Positions 10,301 through 19,840 of a stretch of DNA of 64,000 bases are shown piece after piece. The DNA is from Roseburia sp. CAG:10041_57 (lineage in GTDB: Bacteria; Bacillota; Clostridia; Lachnospirales; Lachnospiraceae): NCBI GenBank assembly GCA_001916965.1, contig MNTL01000048.1, forward strand, positions 40,084-104,083, read 5' to 3'. Numbering within the stretch: the first letter of the stretch is position 1; each line of letters begins with the position of its first letter. Both the position numbers and the translations under genes were made by a program. Below the pieces are notes generated by a model. That model worked only from the letters and a program-made list of their open reading frames with translations. It searched no databases and had not been told where the DNA came from.

Positions 10301-10779
10301 GCCGTGCTACCATAGGCGGTATGATCATGGACAAGAAGATCAAGTATACCAAGAATGATCAGATCATGGCTTTTCTGACCGTAGAAGATATGGTAGGCAG
10401 CGTGGAAGTTATCGTATTTCCCAAGGATTATGAGAAGAATTCCTATAAGCTGACAGACGAGAATAAGGTATTTATACAGGGAAGAGTGTCTGTAGAAGAA
10501 GAACGCGATGGCAAGCTCATCAGCGAGAAGATTACGGCTTTTGATGAAATCCCAAGAAAAGTCTGGTTGAAGTTCCCGAATATGGACAGTTATATCAGCC
10601 AGGAGAAACAATTATTTGACAGTATCGCACAGTCGGATGGAAATGACACAATTGTCATTTATCTGGAAGACAGCAAGCAGATGAAGACACTGCCACCTAA
10701 TCGTAATATCAAAGCGGATGGGGAAGTGCTGGAACGTCTCAGAGGAATGCTTGGCGAGAATAATGTGCGTGTTGTGTAA
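7330..10779 (+). CDS. dnaE: DNA polymerase III alpha subunit, DnaE type
   Basis: This 1149-residue replicative polymerase subunit starts with a PHP domain (HLHVHTEYSLLDG, residues 5-17). The family C palm domain follows, with the catalytic Asp triplet in PDIDIDF (about 395-401). Next come helix-hairpin-helix motifs (about 820-900) and an OB fold near 985-1060 (RATIGGMIMDKK). The length and order fit DnaE of Firmicutes rather than PolC, which has an embedded exonuclease. In Firmicutes DnaE extends primers before hand-off to PolC; that role is inferred from family. GGGAGG precedes the start. Confidence 0.97.
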   Translation: MAFTHLHVHTEYSLLDGSNKIKEYVKRLKELGMDSGAITDHGVMFGVIDFYKEAKAQGIKPILGCEVYVAPNSRFDKEVTGGEDRYYHLVLLAENNQGYSNLMKIVSRGFTEGYYYKPRVDMEVLNQFHEGIICLSACLAGEVQRDISKGLYDEAKKAALRYEACFGKGNYFLELQDHGIPEQKTVNAALVRMSKELDIPLVATNDIHYTYAEDAQAHDILLCIQTSKLVTDTNRMRYEGGQYYVKSELEMRQLFPYAQEALDNTAKIADRCNVEIEFGVTKLPKFDVPEGYDSWSYLNKLCFDGLAERYPDDDGKLADKLHYELGVIQKMGYVDYFLIVWDFINWAKSHDIPVGPGRGSAAGSIVSYCLHITNIDPIRYNLLFERFLNPERVSMPDIDIDFCYERRQEVIEYVERKYGKDKVVQIVTFGTLAAKGVIRDVARVLDMPYNFADSISKMVPNELNMTLNRALELNPELRNLYEQNEQVHYLIDMCKKLEGLPRHTSMHAAGVVICQKPADEFVPLSRGSDGAITTQFTMTTIEELGLLKMDFLGLRTLTVIKNAVRNVEKTHGIVIDVDKIDYDDKKVLASLGTGKTDGVFQLESQGMKNFMKELKPQNLEDVIAGISLYRPGPMDFIPSYIKGKNNPDLVTYETPQLEPILAPTYGCIVYQEQVMQIVRDLGGYTMGRSDLVRRAMSKKKAYVMEKERANFVHGNAEEGVPGCEANGIAPEIAEHIYGTMMDFAKYAFNKSHAACYAVVAYQTAYLKYYYPVEFMAALLTSVIDNPTKVSEYIMVCRNMNIQILPPDINEGEAGFSVSGNAIRHALTAIKNIGRPVIDAIVKERTEHGKFNSLKNFIERTAGLDVNKRAIEHFIKSGAFDSFGCTRRQLMSVYVQILDSIQNGKKGVMSGQMSLFDIVSEEEKAELEIKMPDVGEYDKELLLSFEKEVLGFYVSGHPMEEYEALWSKYITAKTTDFYLDEETHRTVVEDGSRATIGGMIMDKKIKYTKNDQIMAFLTVEDMVGSVEVIVFPKDYEKNSYKLTDENKVFIQGRVSVEEERDGKLISEKITAFDEIPRKVWLKFPNMDSYISQEKQLFDSIAQSDGNDTIVIYLEDSKQMKTLPPNRNIKADGEVLERLRGMLGENNVRVV

Positions 10780-10814
10780 CTGAGAAATCAGGATAGAAAG
10801 GTATGTGAAAGAAT

Positions 10815-12191
10815 ATGAAGTATGATGTAATTATAATTGGAGCGGGACCGGGAGGCATTTTCTCGGCATATGAATTGACAAAGCATAATGAGAACTTAAA
10901 GATTGCTATTTTCGAGGAAGGACATTCTCTGGAGAAGAGACACTGTCCGATAGATGGCAAGAAGATCACAAGCTGTATTCACTGTAAGAGCTGTTCCATT
11001 ATGAGTGGTTTTGGCGGTGCAGGTGCTTTTTCTGACGGAAAATACAATATTACCAACGATTTTGGTGGTACATTATATGAGTACATCGGTAAGGAAAAGG
11101 CAATTAAGCTGATGCATTATGTTGATGATATCAATATGGCTTTTGGCGGAGAAGGTACGAAGCTGTACTCTACAGCAGGTACGAAATTCAAGAAGCTGTG
11201 TCTGCAGAATGGCTTAAATCTGCTGGATGCTTCTGTGAGGCATCTGGGAACAGATATCAATTACGTTGTATTACAGAATATGTATGATGATCTGAAAAAT
11301 AAGGTAGAATTCTATTTTGATACACCGGTTACAGATGTAAAGGTAGAAGATAACGGCTATCGTATCATTACAGAAAATGGCGAGTATGAGAGTGAGAAGT
11401 GTATAATCTCTGTAGGTAGAAGTGGAAGCAAATGGATGGAGCATGTCTGTCAGGAGCTGGATATTGCGACAAAGTCCAACCGTGTGGATATCGGTGTTCG
11501 TGTAGAGCTTCCGGCAGTCATCTTCTCACATCTGACAGATGAGTTATATGAAAGCAAGATTGTATACAGAACAGAGAAATTCGAGGACAGAGTCAGAACC
11601 TTCTGTATGAATCCCCATGGTATTGTTGTTTCAGAGAATACCAACGGCATTGTAACGGTAAACGGTCACAGCTATGAGGGTGCTGATAAGCAGACTGAGA
11701 ATACGAACTTCGCATTACTGGTAGCAAAGCGTTTTTCAGAGCCTTTTAAAGACAGTAACGGATATGGTGAAAGTATTGCCAGACTCTCCAACATGCTGGG
11801 TGGTGGCGTTATTGTACAGCGTTTCGGCGATTTGGTAAGAGGAAGACGAAGCAATGCCACCAGAATTGCAGAGGGCATTGTAACTCCTACTTTATCTGCA
11901 ACACCGGGTGATCTGAGCCTGGTACTGCCAAAGAGAATCCTGGATGGTATCATTGAGATGATCTATGCACTGGATAAGATCGCTCCCGGTACTGCCAATG
12001 ATGATACGCTGCTCTATGGTGTAGAAGTTAAGTTCTACAATATGGAGGTAGCACTGGATGAACATCTGGAGAGCCGGTATAAGGGGCTTTATGTAATAGG
12101 AGATGGCAGCGGTGTGACTCACTCCCTTTCCCATGCATCAGCCAGCGGTGTGTTCGTAGCCAGGGAGATTCTTGGATTAGAGGAAGAATAG
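10815..12191 (+). CDS. FAD-dependent oxidoreductase (COG2509-like)
   Basis: The 458-residue protein begins with a dinucleotide-binding motif (IIIGAGPGGIFSAYEL, residues 6-21). It carries a CxxCxxC-containing segment (SCIHCKSCSIMSGFGGAGAF) and ends with a second FAD-contact motif (YVIGDGSGVTHSLSHA). This pattern is that of the widespread but poorly characterised FAD-dependent dehydrogenase group. The substrate is not known. It starts 35 nt after dnaE and may be co-transcribed. Its stop codon directly abuts the stop of the convergent AraC gene. Confidence 0.85.
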   Translation: MKYDVIIIGAGPGGIFSAYELTKHNENLKIAIFEEGHSLEKRHCPIDGKKITSCIHCKSCSIMSGFGGAGAFSDGKYNITNDFGGTLYEYIGKEKAIKLMHYVDDINMAFGGEGTKLYSTAGTKFKKLCLQNGLNLLDASVRHLGTDINYVVLQNMYDDLKNKVEFYFDTPVTDVKVEDNGYRIITENGEYESEKCIISVGRSGSKWMEHVCQELDIATKSNRVDIGVRVELPAVIFSHLTDELYESKIVYRTEKFEDRVRTFCMNPHGIVVSENTNGIVTVNGHSYEGADKQTENTNFALLVAKRFSEPFKDSNGYGESIARLSNMLGGGVIVQRFGDLVRGRRSNATRIAEGIVTPTLSATPGDLSLVLPKRILDGIIEMIYALDKIAPGTANDDTLLYGVEVKFYNMEVALDEHLESRYKGLYVIGDGSGVTHSLSHASASGVFVAREILGLEEE

Positions 12192-13031
12192 TTACGAACA
12201 ATCGCTGCGATATTCAGAGGGCGTCATAGAAGTGTTCTTTTTAAAGGCATTACAAAAGACACTTTCACTGGAAAAGCCACAATGAAAGCAGACATCCTTG
12301 GTGGACATGGAAGTATTCTTTAACAGGTACCGGGCTGTATTGATACGAGTGTTTACCAGATATTCATGCGGGGTAAAGCCCACCTGTTTCTTAAAAGTAC
12401 GGATGAAATGATAAGGACTTAGCAGAGCACGCTCTGCCAGGTCCTTTATTGTTATATCCTCGGCAAAATGCTCATTGATATAGGAAGTGATATCTGCCAT
12501 GGAATCACTGGCTTTATCCGTATCGACAGGAGTAGAGAGCAGAAGCTGTGTCAGGATATCCGTAATCTGTTTGGACAGCAGTGCTTCACGGATTGTTCTG
12601 CCTGTGGAAAAGGCATGGTAAATGGCTTCCATAGTGTGAATAATGGCAGTGGACTCTTGTAGTGTGAAGATATTTCCAAGGTGAGAGTGAATCAGTTCAT
12701 AATAGCTGCGGGCTTGTCTGCCATCAAAGTGCAGCCATAGACTTTCGCATCCGCAGGAAGTGGAATACTCATGCGGGGCATAGCAGTCCAGCAATATGAA
12801 TTGACCGGATGTGACCTGACAAGTGTTATCCTGTGTGCGCAGGGAGAGACTGCCGTGGGAGATATACATGAGCAGGAAGCTGTCAAAGGAATTGCGGCGC
12901 AGTCCATAACCGGACTCATATAGGAAATTACCGGTGCAGATGGGATAGAAGAAGGTGTTCTGCGCCGTCAGACTGGGGGTGTATTGAAAATATTCTGAAG
13001 AAGGGGCAATGTGTGGCTCTAGGGATTTCAT
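12192..13031 (-). CDS. AraC-family transcriptional regulator
   Basis: The 279-residue protein has an N-terminal cupin-like arabinose-binding fold (about 25-120) with HEYS and conserved Gly-rich turns. A C-terminal pair of helix-turn-helix motifs (about 178-275) ends in the family signature (CFHCGFSSESVFCNAFKK). Regulators of this kind usually activate sugar-utilisation genes when bound to their sugar. It is divergent from the DUF5107-TPR and GH2 genes, which are its likely targets. Three AGCAAT-centred repeats lie in the shared promoter region. The inducer is unknown. Confidence 0.88.
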   Translation of the reverse strand: MKSLEPHIAPSSEYFQYTPSLTAQNTFFYPICTGNFLYESGYGLRRNSFDSFLLMYISHGSLSLRTQDNTCQVTSGQFILLDCYAPHEYSTSCGCESLWLHFDGRQARSYYELIHSHLGNIFTLQESTAIIHTMEAIYHAFSTGRTIREALLSKQITDILTQLLLSTPVDTDKASDSMADITSYINEHFAEDITIKDLAERALLSPYHFIRTFKKQVGFTPHEYLVNTRINTARYLLKNTSMSTKDVCFHCGFSSESVFCNAFKKNTSMTPSEYRSDCS

Positions 13032-13052
13032 AAAGGGGAACCTCCTATGGAT

Positions 13053-13165
13053 AACAGCAATATTTATATATACAATATAGTATCATATCTACATAAGATT
13101 ATAATTCTTTCTACTATAAATATCTATATAAACAGCAATTTTTCTCAATAAAATAGCAATCTAAA
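13053..13165. promoter_or_regulatory. candidate AraC-type operator repeats
   Basis: Three similar boxes lie on the same strand: AACAGCAATATTTA at 13053, AACAGCAATTTTTC at 13131 and AATAGCAATCTAAA at 13152. The last two are exactly 21 bp apart, two helical turns, as in known AraC half-site pairs. They lie between the regulator and the divergent sugar genes. Confidence 0.45.
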
Positions 13166-13271
13166 ATAATGCCCGCATGGAAAGGTCATGTTATATTGTA
13201 ATTAATTAGAAGGTGCACTGACATCAGGGTTGTTGTATCTAATGGGGCAGTGCGCAGAAATGAGGGTTATT

Positions 13272-16200
13272 ATGGATGAAGTAAAGGTATGGGAAGAAAC
13301 GGTTAAGATTCCAACGTATGAGGTTGGGGAGGCACAGAAGAATCCGATTTTTCTGGAGAAGAGGGTGTATCAGGGAAGTTGTGGCAAGGTGTATCCTTAT
13401 CCGACGATTGATACGATCAGTGATGTGAAGAAGGATAAGGAGTACAGAGCTGTATATCTGGAGAATGAGTATCTGAAGGTTATGCTTTTGCCTGAATTGG
13501 GGGGCAGGATTCAGAGGGCTTATGATAAGACAAATGATTATGATTTTGTATACTATAATCATGTGATTAAGCCTGCACTCGTGGGACTGACCGGTCCATG
13601 GATCTCTGGGGGTATTGAGTTTAACTGGCCGCAGCATCACAGACCGACTACATTTTTACCGGTGGATTATTTATTGAAAGAGAATGAGGATGGCAGCAAG
13701 TCCGTACTGATGCATGATGTTGACCAGATGTATGGAACAAAAGGCATTACGAAGATTACCTTATATCCAGATAAGGCATATATTGAAATTACAGGGCAGC
13801 TTTATAACAGGACACCGCTTCCCCAGACTTTTCTCTGGTGGGCGAATCCTGCGGTGGCGGCTAACGAGTATACGCAGTCTGTATTTCCGCCGGATGTACA
13901 TGCAGTGATGGATCATGGAAAACGTGATGTGTCACGATTCCCGATTGCAACAGGGGTATACTATAAGAAGGATTACAGTGAGGGTGTGGATATTTCCCGA
14001 TATAAAAATATTCCTGTGCCGACCAGCTACATGGCTGAGAAGTCCAAGTATGACTTCGTGGGTGGTTACGATTACAGCAAGGGGGCAGGGCTTTTACATG
14101 TTGCAGATCATCACATTTCTCCCGGTAAGAAACAGTGGACCTGGGGATGTGGAGATTTTGGCAAGGCATGGGATCGCAACCTGACAGATGAGGATGGTCC
14201 GTATGTGGAGCTGATGACAGGTGTGTATACAGATAACCAGCCTGACTTCACCTGGTTGAAGCCTTATGAAGAGAAGACCTTCAAACAGTATTTCATGCCA
14301 TATAAGGCAGCAGGTGTTGTTAAGAATGCTACAATAGATGCCGCAGTGAATATGACACATACACAGCAGGGTGTGGAGATTATTGTGTATGCGACTTCAA
14401 CCTATCAGGCTGATATTGTACTTACTTATGATGGAAAAGTCATCATGGAGGACAATGCTGCCATTTCTCCTGTGAATGTTTATAAAAGAACATGTGTTAT
14501 TGATGGCATTCAGGATGATACAAAGCTTACAGTAAAGGTACTGGAGAACGGAAGAGAGCTTGTTGCCTATACACCTGAGAAACAGGAGATTCCCGAGTTA
14601 CCAAAGCCTGCGGAGGCGATTGGAGAACCTTGGAGCATTCAGACAAATGAAGAGCTGTATCTTGCTGGTCTGCATATTGAGCAGTATCGTCATGCAACTT
14701 ATTTGCCAGATCCGTATTATCTGGAAGCATTAAAGCGTGATCCGGGTGATATCCGTGTGAATAATGCATATGGTATGCTGTTATTAAGAAGAGGTCAGTT
14801 TGTCAAAGCCAAGCCATATTTTGAGAAAGCCATTGAGAGAATGACGAGGAGAAATCCCAATCCTTATAACAGTGAAGCTTACTATAATCTGGGACTGGCA
14901 CAGCTCTATCTTGGCGAGGAAGAGGAGGCATATGACAGCTTCTTTAAGGCGACATGGAGTAACGAACAGCAGGAAATGGCGTACTATTATCTTGCAGCAT
15001 TGGATGCAAGAAAGAATCGTTTCGTACATGCTCTTGATATGATCGAGCGAAGTCTGGTAAAGAATGCGCACAGCATTAATGCAAGAGCTTTGAAAGTATA
15101 TATTTTAAGAAAATCAGGAAGAGTAGAGGAAGCAAAAGCACAGATTGCATCCAATCTGGCGCTGGATGCCTTTGATTTTGTCTCCAGAAACGAAGAAATT
15201 CTGTTGACTCAGTCGGAAAATGAGAGAATTACTTTACATAACCTGCTCCGAGGATTTACACAGAATTATCTGATGATTGCAAGAGATTATGCATTATTTG
15301 GAGGATATGAAGAGGCAAATCAAGTTTTGAAAGCGTTTTCTTGCAAAAATCAGCTTTTGTATTACTATCAGGCATATTATTTACATAAATTAGGGAATGA
15401 AGAGGCGGCATCGCAAATGATAAAAGAAGCAGAAGGATTAAGTCCTGATTACAATTTCCCTAATAAGCTGGAAGATATCGCTGTCTTGCAATATGCAGTG
15501 CAGGAATACCAGTCAGGAATGGCAGCATATGCATTGGGCAATCTCTATTATGACAGACTGGATTGGGAAGAAGCAGTTCCATTATGGGAAATGGCAAGGG
15601 AGCAGAACCCGGATTATCCGACAGTACACCGTAATCTTGCACTGGCTTATTATAATAAACTGCATGATGCACAGAAAGCAAAGGCAGAGCTGGAGACAGC
15701 ATACAAGCTGGATACCTCCGATGCCAGAGTACTTTTGGAATTAGATCAGTTGTATAAGAAGCTTGGCTACAGTTATGAAGAGAGACTGACTCATTTAGAG
15801 GAACATAAAGAAATCGTGGATTCCAGAGACGATCTCTATATTGAATATATTACGTTATATAATATGACTGGACGCTATGAGGAAGCATTGGAAATGATCA
15901 TGCATCATCATTTCCATCCGTGGGAGGGCGGTGAAGGCAAGATTACTACGCAGTATACACTGGCACTGTTGCAGCTGGCTAAGATCGCATTAGCAGAGCA
16001 CAAGCCGGAGAACGCAGAAGAACTGCTTTGCAAAGCACTTGTATTCCCAGAGAATCTGGGAGAAGGTAAGCTGGAAGGAACCAAGGATAATCACCTGTAT
16101 TATTATATGGGAGAGGCACTGGAACAGCAGGGCAGAACAGAAGAAGCAGAGGAATGCTGGCATAGAGCCGAATGTGGTACAGATGAACCGGCAGGTGCTA

Positions 16201-16541
16201 TGTATTATAATGACCAGCCAGCCGATATGATATTATATCAGGGACTTGCAAAGAAGAAATTAGGGGATATGGCAGGAGCAAATGCCAGATTCTACCGCCT
16301 GTTGGATTATGGGGAGAGACATTTGCGAGATGAGGTGAAGATGGATTACTTTGCAGTATCTTTACCGGATTTCCTGATCTTCGATGAGGATTACACGAAG
16401 AAGAATCAGGCGCACTGTTATTATCTTATGGCACTGGCTAATATCGGGCTGGGCAATCAGGAAAAAGCGGAAGAATTTCTTAAAAAAGCACTTGTTATTG
16501 AACCGAGCCATATGATGTGCCATATTTATCATAATAAGTAA
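13272..16541 (+). CDS. DUF5107 domain protein with long TPR array
   Basis: The N-terminal 330 residues match the DUF5107 type of beta-sandwich related to galactose mutarotase or carbohydrate-active enzymes (YLENEYLKVMLLPELGGRIQ, FNWPQHHRPTTF). From about residue 480 to the end the protein is a string of TPR helices (for example PYNSEAYYNLGLAQLYLGEEE). Length is about 1089 residues. GAGGG 7 nt before 13272 marks this start over an in-frame ATG at 13230. No signal peptide is seen, so it likely works in the cytoplasm. Such genes commonly sit beside glycosidases, as here. The exact activity is not established. Confidence 0.8.
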   Translation: MDEVKVWEETVKIPTYEVGEAQKNPIFLEKRVYQGSCGKVYPYPTIDTISDVKKDKEYRAVYLENEYLKVMLLPELGGRIQRAYDKTNDYDFVYYNHVIKPALVGLTGPWISGGIEFNWPQHHRPTTFLPVDYLLKENEDGSKSVLMHDVDQMYGTKGITKITLYPDKAYIEITGQLYNRTPLPQTFLWWANPAVAANEYTQSVFPPDVHAVMDHGKRDVSRFPIATGVYYKKDYSEGVDISRYKNIPVPTSYMAEKSKYDFVGGYDYSKGAGLLHVADHHISPGKKQWTWGCGDFGKAWDRNLTDEDGPYVELMTGVYTDNQPDFTWLKPYEEKTFKQYFMPYKAAGVVKNATIDAAVNMTHTQQGVEIIVYATSTYQADIVLTYDGKVIMEDNAAISPVNVYKRTCVIDGIQDDTKLTVKVLENGRELVAYTPEKQEIPELPKPAEAIGEPWSIQTNEELYLAGLHIEQYRHATYLPDPYYLEALKRDPGDIRVNNAYGMLLLRRGQFVKAKPYFEKAIERMTRRNPNPYNSEAYYNLGLAQLYLGEEEEAYDSFFKATWSNEQQEMAYYYLAALDARKNRFVHALDMIERSLVKNAHSINARALKVYILRKSGRVEEAKAQIASNLALDAFDFVSRNEEILLTQSENERITLHNLLRGFTQNYLMIARDYALFGGYEEANQVLKAFSCKNQLLYYYQAYYLHKLGNEEAASQMIKEAEGLSPDYNFPNKLEDIAVLQYAVQEYQSGMAAYALGNLYYDRLDWEEAVPLWEMAREQNPDYPTVHRNLALAYYNKLHDAQKAKAELETAYKLDTSDARVLLELDQLYKKLGYSYEERLTHLEEHKEIVDSRDDLYIEYITLYNMTGRYEEALEMIMHHHFHPWEGGEGKITTQYTLALLQLAKIALAEHKPENAEELLCKALVFPENLGEGKLEGTKDNHLYYYMGEALEQQGRTEEAEECWHRAECGTDEPAGAMYYNDQPADMILYQGLAKKKLGDMAGANARFYRLLDYGERHLRDEVKMDYFAVSLPDFLIFDEDYTKKNQAHCYYLMALANIGLGNQEKAEEFLKKALVIEPSHMMCHIYHNK

Positions 16542-16546
16542 AAGGG

Positions 16547-16692
16547 ACGAATTGTGTAGAGATAACTATGCAACACAGGCTCACTCTCGTTACGTGAAAA
16601 ACGCAGCGGATACGTAGGACATGGAGAAGTAACCACAATTAAGAAAGTATTGGAGATGCAATTTTGCATTTGGAGAATCTAAATAGTCATCT
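16547..16692 (+). repeat. dispersed repeat, variant B
   Basis: The stretch 16547-16607 is found again in reverse orientation at 45171-45233, sharing ACGTAACGAGAGTG and CACAATTCGTCCC. The inner part holds GAAGTAACCACA, a core common to the other dispersed repeats. The right end (CTAAATAGTCAT) resembles their termini. It fills most of the gap before the GH2 gene. Confidence 0.55.
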
Positions 16693-16747
16693 GTAATTGT
16701 ATGGCGTGGCAGAAATATAGAGTAAGAAAGGGCTGGGATAAGATAAA

Positions 16748-19507
16748 ATGAAAGAAATATACACGTTAGCTGGAAATTGGAAAGTGACACTTGCAGATGG
16801 CAGCAACTATGATATGGTCTTACCGGGAACTTTGGATACGAACAATATCGGGTATGCAGATAAGGGAGCGAACCAGTGGCATCCTGAGATTAATCTGGGG
16901 AATGCCACTGAAGAGATAGATGAGCACGCACCAATCGCTACGAGATTTACAAGAAAGCATACCTATGAAGGGGCGGCTACACTGACCAGGCAGATAAGTT
17001 ATGTACCGACGCCTGGAATGCGAGTTCTGCTGGAAGCAGAGAGAGCAAGGTGTCTACGGCTGTGGATTGACGACAGGGAAGTAGAACCATTGCAGGGCAG
17101 TGGCACATTAAGTACGCCCTACGTCTTTGAAGTGACAGGCTTATTAACAGGAAATAATAAAATAACGCTTGTTTCTGATAACTCTTATCCGGGATTACCA
17201 CATGATGATATCGTATATTCTTCTGCGGCTACAGATGAGACACAGACCAACTGGAATGGAATATTGGGATATTTCAGATTAAGGGAAGTTCCAGAAACTT
17301 ATATAGAATCTGTTCACGTATATCCACGGGGAGAGAACCTTGATATAGCTGTAACACTTTCTACCAATGGATATTTCCAGGATGCAGGTAAATTGACTAT
17401 AGAAAGTGAAGCTATAGATACAATTACGTATTCCTTAAAGGCGGAAAAGAATGGAAAAATACATATGTTATTTAAAGACATTCCGCTGCATGATGATATC
17501 AGAAAATGGGATGAATATGAAGGAAACCTTTACACATTAAAAACGACATTGAAGATACAAACGAAGGCAACAAACTCCGCAGAAGTCACATTTGGAATCA
17601 GAAGCTATGGCAGTGATACAGATGGCAGAATTACATTAAATAACAGATGTATCTTTATCAGAAGCGAAGCTAACTGCGCAGAATTTCCAGAGGAAGGACA
17701 TCCACCGATGGATGTGGAATCCTGGATGAGTATTTTATCCAGATATAAAGCATATGGCATCAACTATATGCGCTTTCATTCCCATTGTCCGCCGGATGCT
17801 GCTTTTAGTGCAGCCGACAGGCTTGGAATCCTGATGCAGCCGGAATTATCACACTGGAATCCCAAGGATGCTCTGGAATCAGAAGAAAGCTATCATTATT
17901 ATAAGAAGGAATTAGCAGCAATTATAGAAGCCTATGCAAATCATCCGTCTTTTGTTGCATTGACATTGGGAAATGAGCTTCATAATCATGAACTTGGTCA
18001 TGCAAGAATGGTCGAACTGGTCGAAATGGCACAGCAGATGGACAATACCCGTATGTATGCCATAGCTTCTAATGGCTACTATGGTGAACAGGGCTGTGAT
18101 GAAACCAGTGATTTCTATACCTCACAGAAATATTATAAGGAAGAAATTCGCGGATGCTTTGCAGCAGAGAGCGATACACCGGGACAGAAAGGACATTTAC
18201 TTGGTTATATCAATAACCGCTATCCAGGCAGTGACCACAATTATGACAGTGCCATGTCAATATTGCGTAAGGATTATAGCAAACCGGTATTCAGCTTTGA
18301 AGTAGGACAGTATGAAATTCTTCCTGATTTTGGAGAATTACAGAATTTTCAGGGCATTTCAGATCCTGCCAATCTTCGCCTGGTTCAGAAAAGGGTGGAA
18401 GAAGCAGGACTTACTAAGATTTGGAAAGAATATGTAGAGGCAACAGGGGAATTGTCCCTGATTGGCTATAGAGAAGAAGTCGAAGCAGTTATGAGAACCA
18501 AAGCCATGTCGGGGATTTCTCTGCTTGGACTGCAGGATTTTCCAGGGCAGGGAACGGCTCTAGTTGGAATGATGAATTCTCATCTGGAAGCAAAGCCGTA
18601 TGATTTTGCAAGACCAGAGAGGTTTCGGCAGTTCTTCCGTGGCAGCCTGCCGCTGGTTGAGATGGAGAAATATACCTATGAATTCGGAGAAACACTGACA
18701 GCCAAAATACTGGCAGCCAACTATGGAAAACAGGATATGGAAGGAAGATTGCAGTATCGCTTATCCGGAGGTGGGAAAGAATACAAAGGCTATTTGAATA
18801 ACACGCGTTATGAAAAAGGAAACCTTACACTGGCAGGAGAAATTCAGATTCCACTTACCCAATGGACGAAAGCCCAGGAGTTATCTCTTGAAGTAGAGCT
18901 ATCAGGAGAAGCACATCTCTATAATCAATATCCAATATGGGTATATCCAAGGGTTCACCCTCAATGCCCGGATACTGTCTACGAGGCCAGATATCTGGAT
19001 GAACAGGCAAGGCACGTATTGGAGCAGGGGGGAACTGTGTATCTTAGCCCGGATGCTACATTAGAGGCACTGCCACATTCTATCCGCACGCAGTTTACAA
19101 CTGATTTCTGGTCAGTAGGAACCTTTGCTGCCCAGGAAGGTGGTATGGGACAGTATATAGATACACAGCACCCTATCTTTGCGTCTTTTCCGACGCAGAA
19201 GCATACCAACTGGCAGTGGTGGTGTATGGCAACGCAGCGTGCAGTGATTCTGCCAAGGGCATATCGGGCTATCGTAACGGAGATGGACAGTTATGCGTAT
19301 CTGCGTCCTATGGCACAGCTGATAGAGTGGCGCTGCGGCAAGGGCAAAGTATTATTATCGACCTTTGGACTGCACAATCTCCAGCAATACCCGGAAGCCA
19401 GAGCTTTGCAGGATTCGATATACCGCTATCTTGCATCAGGGCAATGCGAACCGGAGCAGACAATCACGATAGAAGAGTTGGCTCATATGGTACATGGGCA
19501 ATCATAA
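16748..19507 (+). CDS. glycoside hydrolase family 2 protein (beta-galactosidase-like)
   Basis: This 919-residue protein has the GH2 layout. A jelly-roll sugar-binding domain comes first (about 1-170), then an Ig-like domain, then a TIM barrel with YMRFHSHCPPDAAF and GIRSYG. The proposed acid/base Glu is in LTLGNELHNHE (about residue 409) and the nucleophile Glu in FSFEVGQYE (about 517). C-terminal beta domains follow. No signal peptide is seen, so it should act on imported oligosaccharides in the cytoplasm. It probably forms an operon with the DUF5107-TPR gene and is a target of the AraC regulator. Linkage and sugar specificity cannot be read. Confidence 0.88.
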   Translation: MKEIYTLAGNWKVTLADGSNYDMVLPGTLDTNNIGYADKGANQWHPEINLGNATEEIDEHAPIATRFTRKHTYEGAATLTRQISYVPTPGMRVLLEAERARCLRLWIDDREVEPLQGSGTLSTPYVFEVTGLLTGNNKITLVSDNSYPGLPHDDIVYSSAATDETQTNWNGILGYFRLREVPETYIESVHVYPRGENLDIAVTLSTNGYFQDAGKLTIESEAIDTITYSLKAEKNGKIHMLFKDIPLHDDIRKWDEYEGNLYTLKTTLKIQTKATNSAEVTFGIRSYGSDTDGRITLNNRCIFIRSEANCAEFPEEGHPPMDVESWMSILSRYKAYGINYMRFHSHCPPDAAFSAADRLGILMQPELSHWNPKDALESEESYHYYKKELAAIIEAYANHPSFVALTLGNELHNHELGHARMVELVEMAQQMDNTRMYAIASNGYYGEQGCDETSDFYTSQKYYKEEIRGCFAAESDTPGQKGHLLGYINNRYPGSDHNYDSAMSILRKDYSKPVFSFEVGQYEILPDFGELQNFQGISDPANLRLVQKRVEEAGLTKIWKEYVEATGELSLIGYREEVEAVMRTKAMSGISLLGLQDFPGQGTALVGMMNSHLEAKPYDFARPERFRQFFRGSLPLVEMEKYTYEFGETLTAKILAANYGKQDMEGRLQYRLSGGGKEYKGYLNNTRYEKGNLTLAGEIQIPLTQWTKAQELSLEVELSGEAHLYNQYPIWVYPRVHPQCPDTVYEARYLDEQARHVLEQGGTVYLSPDATLEALPHSIRTQFTTDFWSVGTFAAQEGGMGQYIDTQHPIFASFPTQKHTNWQWWCMATQRAVILPRAYRAIVTEMDSYAYLRPMAQLIEWRCGKGKVLLSTFGLHNLQQYPEARALQDSIYRYLASGQCEPEQTITIEELAHMVHGQS

Positions 19508-19514
19508 TACTTTG

Positions 19515-19656
19515 GTAACTATTCAGAGCCATGCAAATTGAGGCGAAATATGCTTGTTTACAAGCATATTTGACTCGATTTATATGGCGAAGTAACCACA
19601 TAAGCAAAAGTAAAGCATCAAAGATGCGATTTTGCGCATGGGGTTCTGAATAGTTA
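19515..19656 (+). repeat. 142-bp palindromic-ended dispersed repeat
   Basis: The element is bounded by GTAACTATTCAGAGCC and GGGTTCTGAATAGTTAC, an inverted repeat. Inside are a hairpin (ATATGCTTGTTTACAAGCATAT) and the core TATGGCGAAGTAACCACA. A close copy lies at 62460-62580, and an inverted diverged copy at 44812-44975. It contains no ORF of note. Confidence 0.8.
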
Positions 19657-19665
19657 CATACTTTA

Positions 19666-19728
19666 TAACTATTCAGAGCAATTCTGTCTTAATTTATATG
19701 ATGAAGTAACCACAATAAGAAGAGTAAG
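19666..19728 (+). repeat. truncated copy of the dispersed repeat
   Basis: It starts TAACTATTCAGAGCA and holds TTTATATGATGAAGTAACCACA. It lacks the right-hand terminus and directly follows the full-length copy. Confidence 0.55.
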
Positions 19729-19756
19729 AAAATTTATGGTAAACCGCATAGAGACA

Positions 19757-19840
19757 TGTTATACTTACCTATGCATGTGTTGAACGTGATACGATTCAGC
19801 GCTTTAAGCGAAAAAACGCTCTCCCACAGCGCGGAATCGT
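19757..19840 (+). promoter_or_regulatory. extended -10 promoter and structured leader before the methionine gene
   Basis: TG-T-TATACT at 19757-19765 fits an extended -10 promoter. The leader then shows ACGATTC (19791-19797) pairing with GAATCGT (19834-19840) around AGCG/CGCT inner pairing. I could not match it to a known riboswitch class. Confidence 0.4.
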
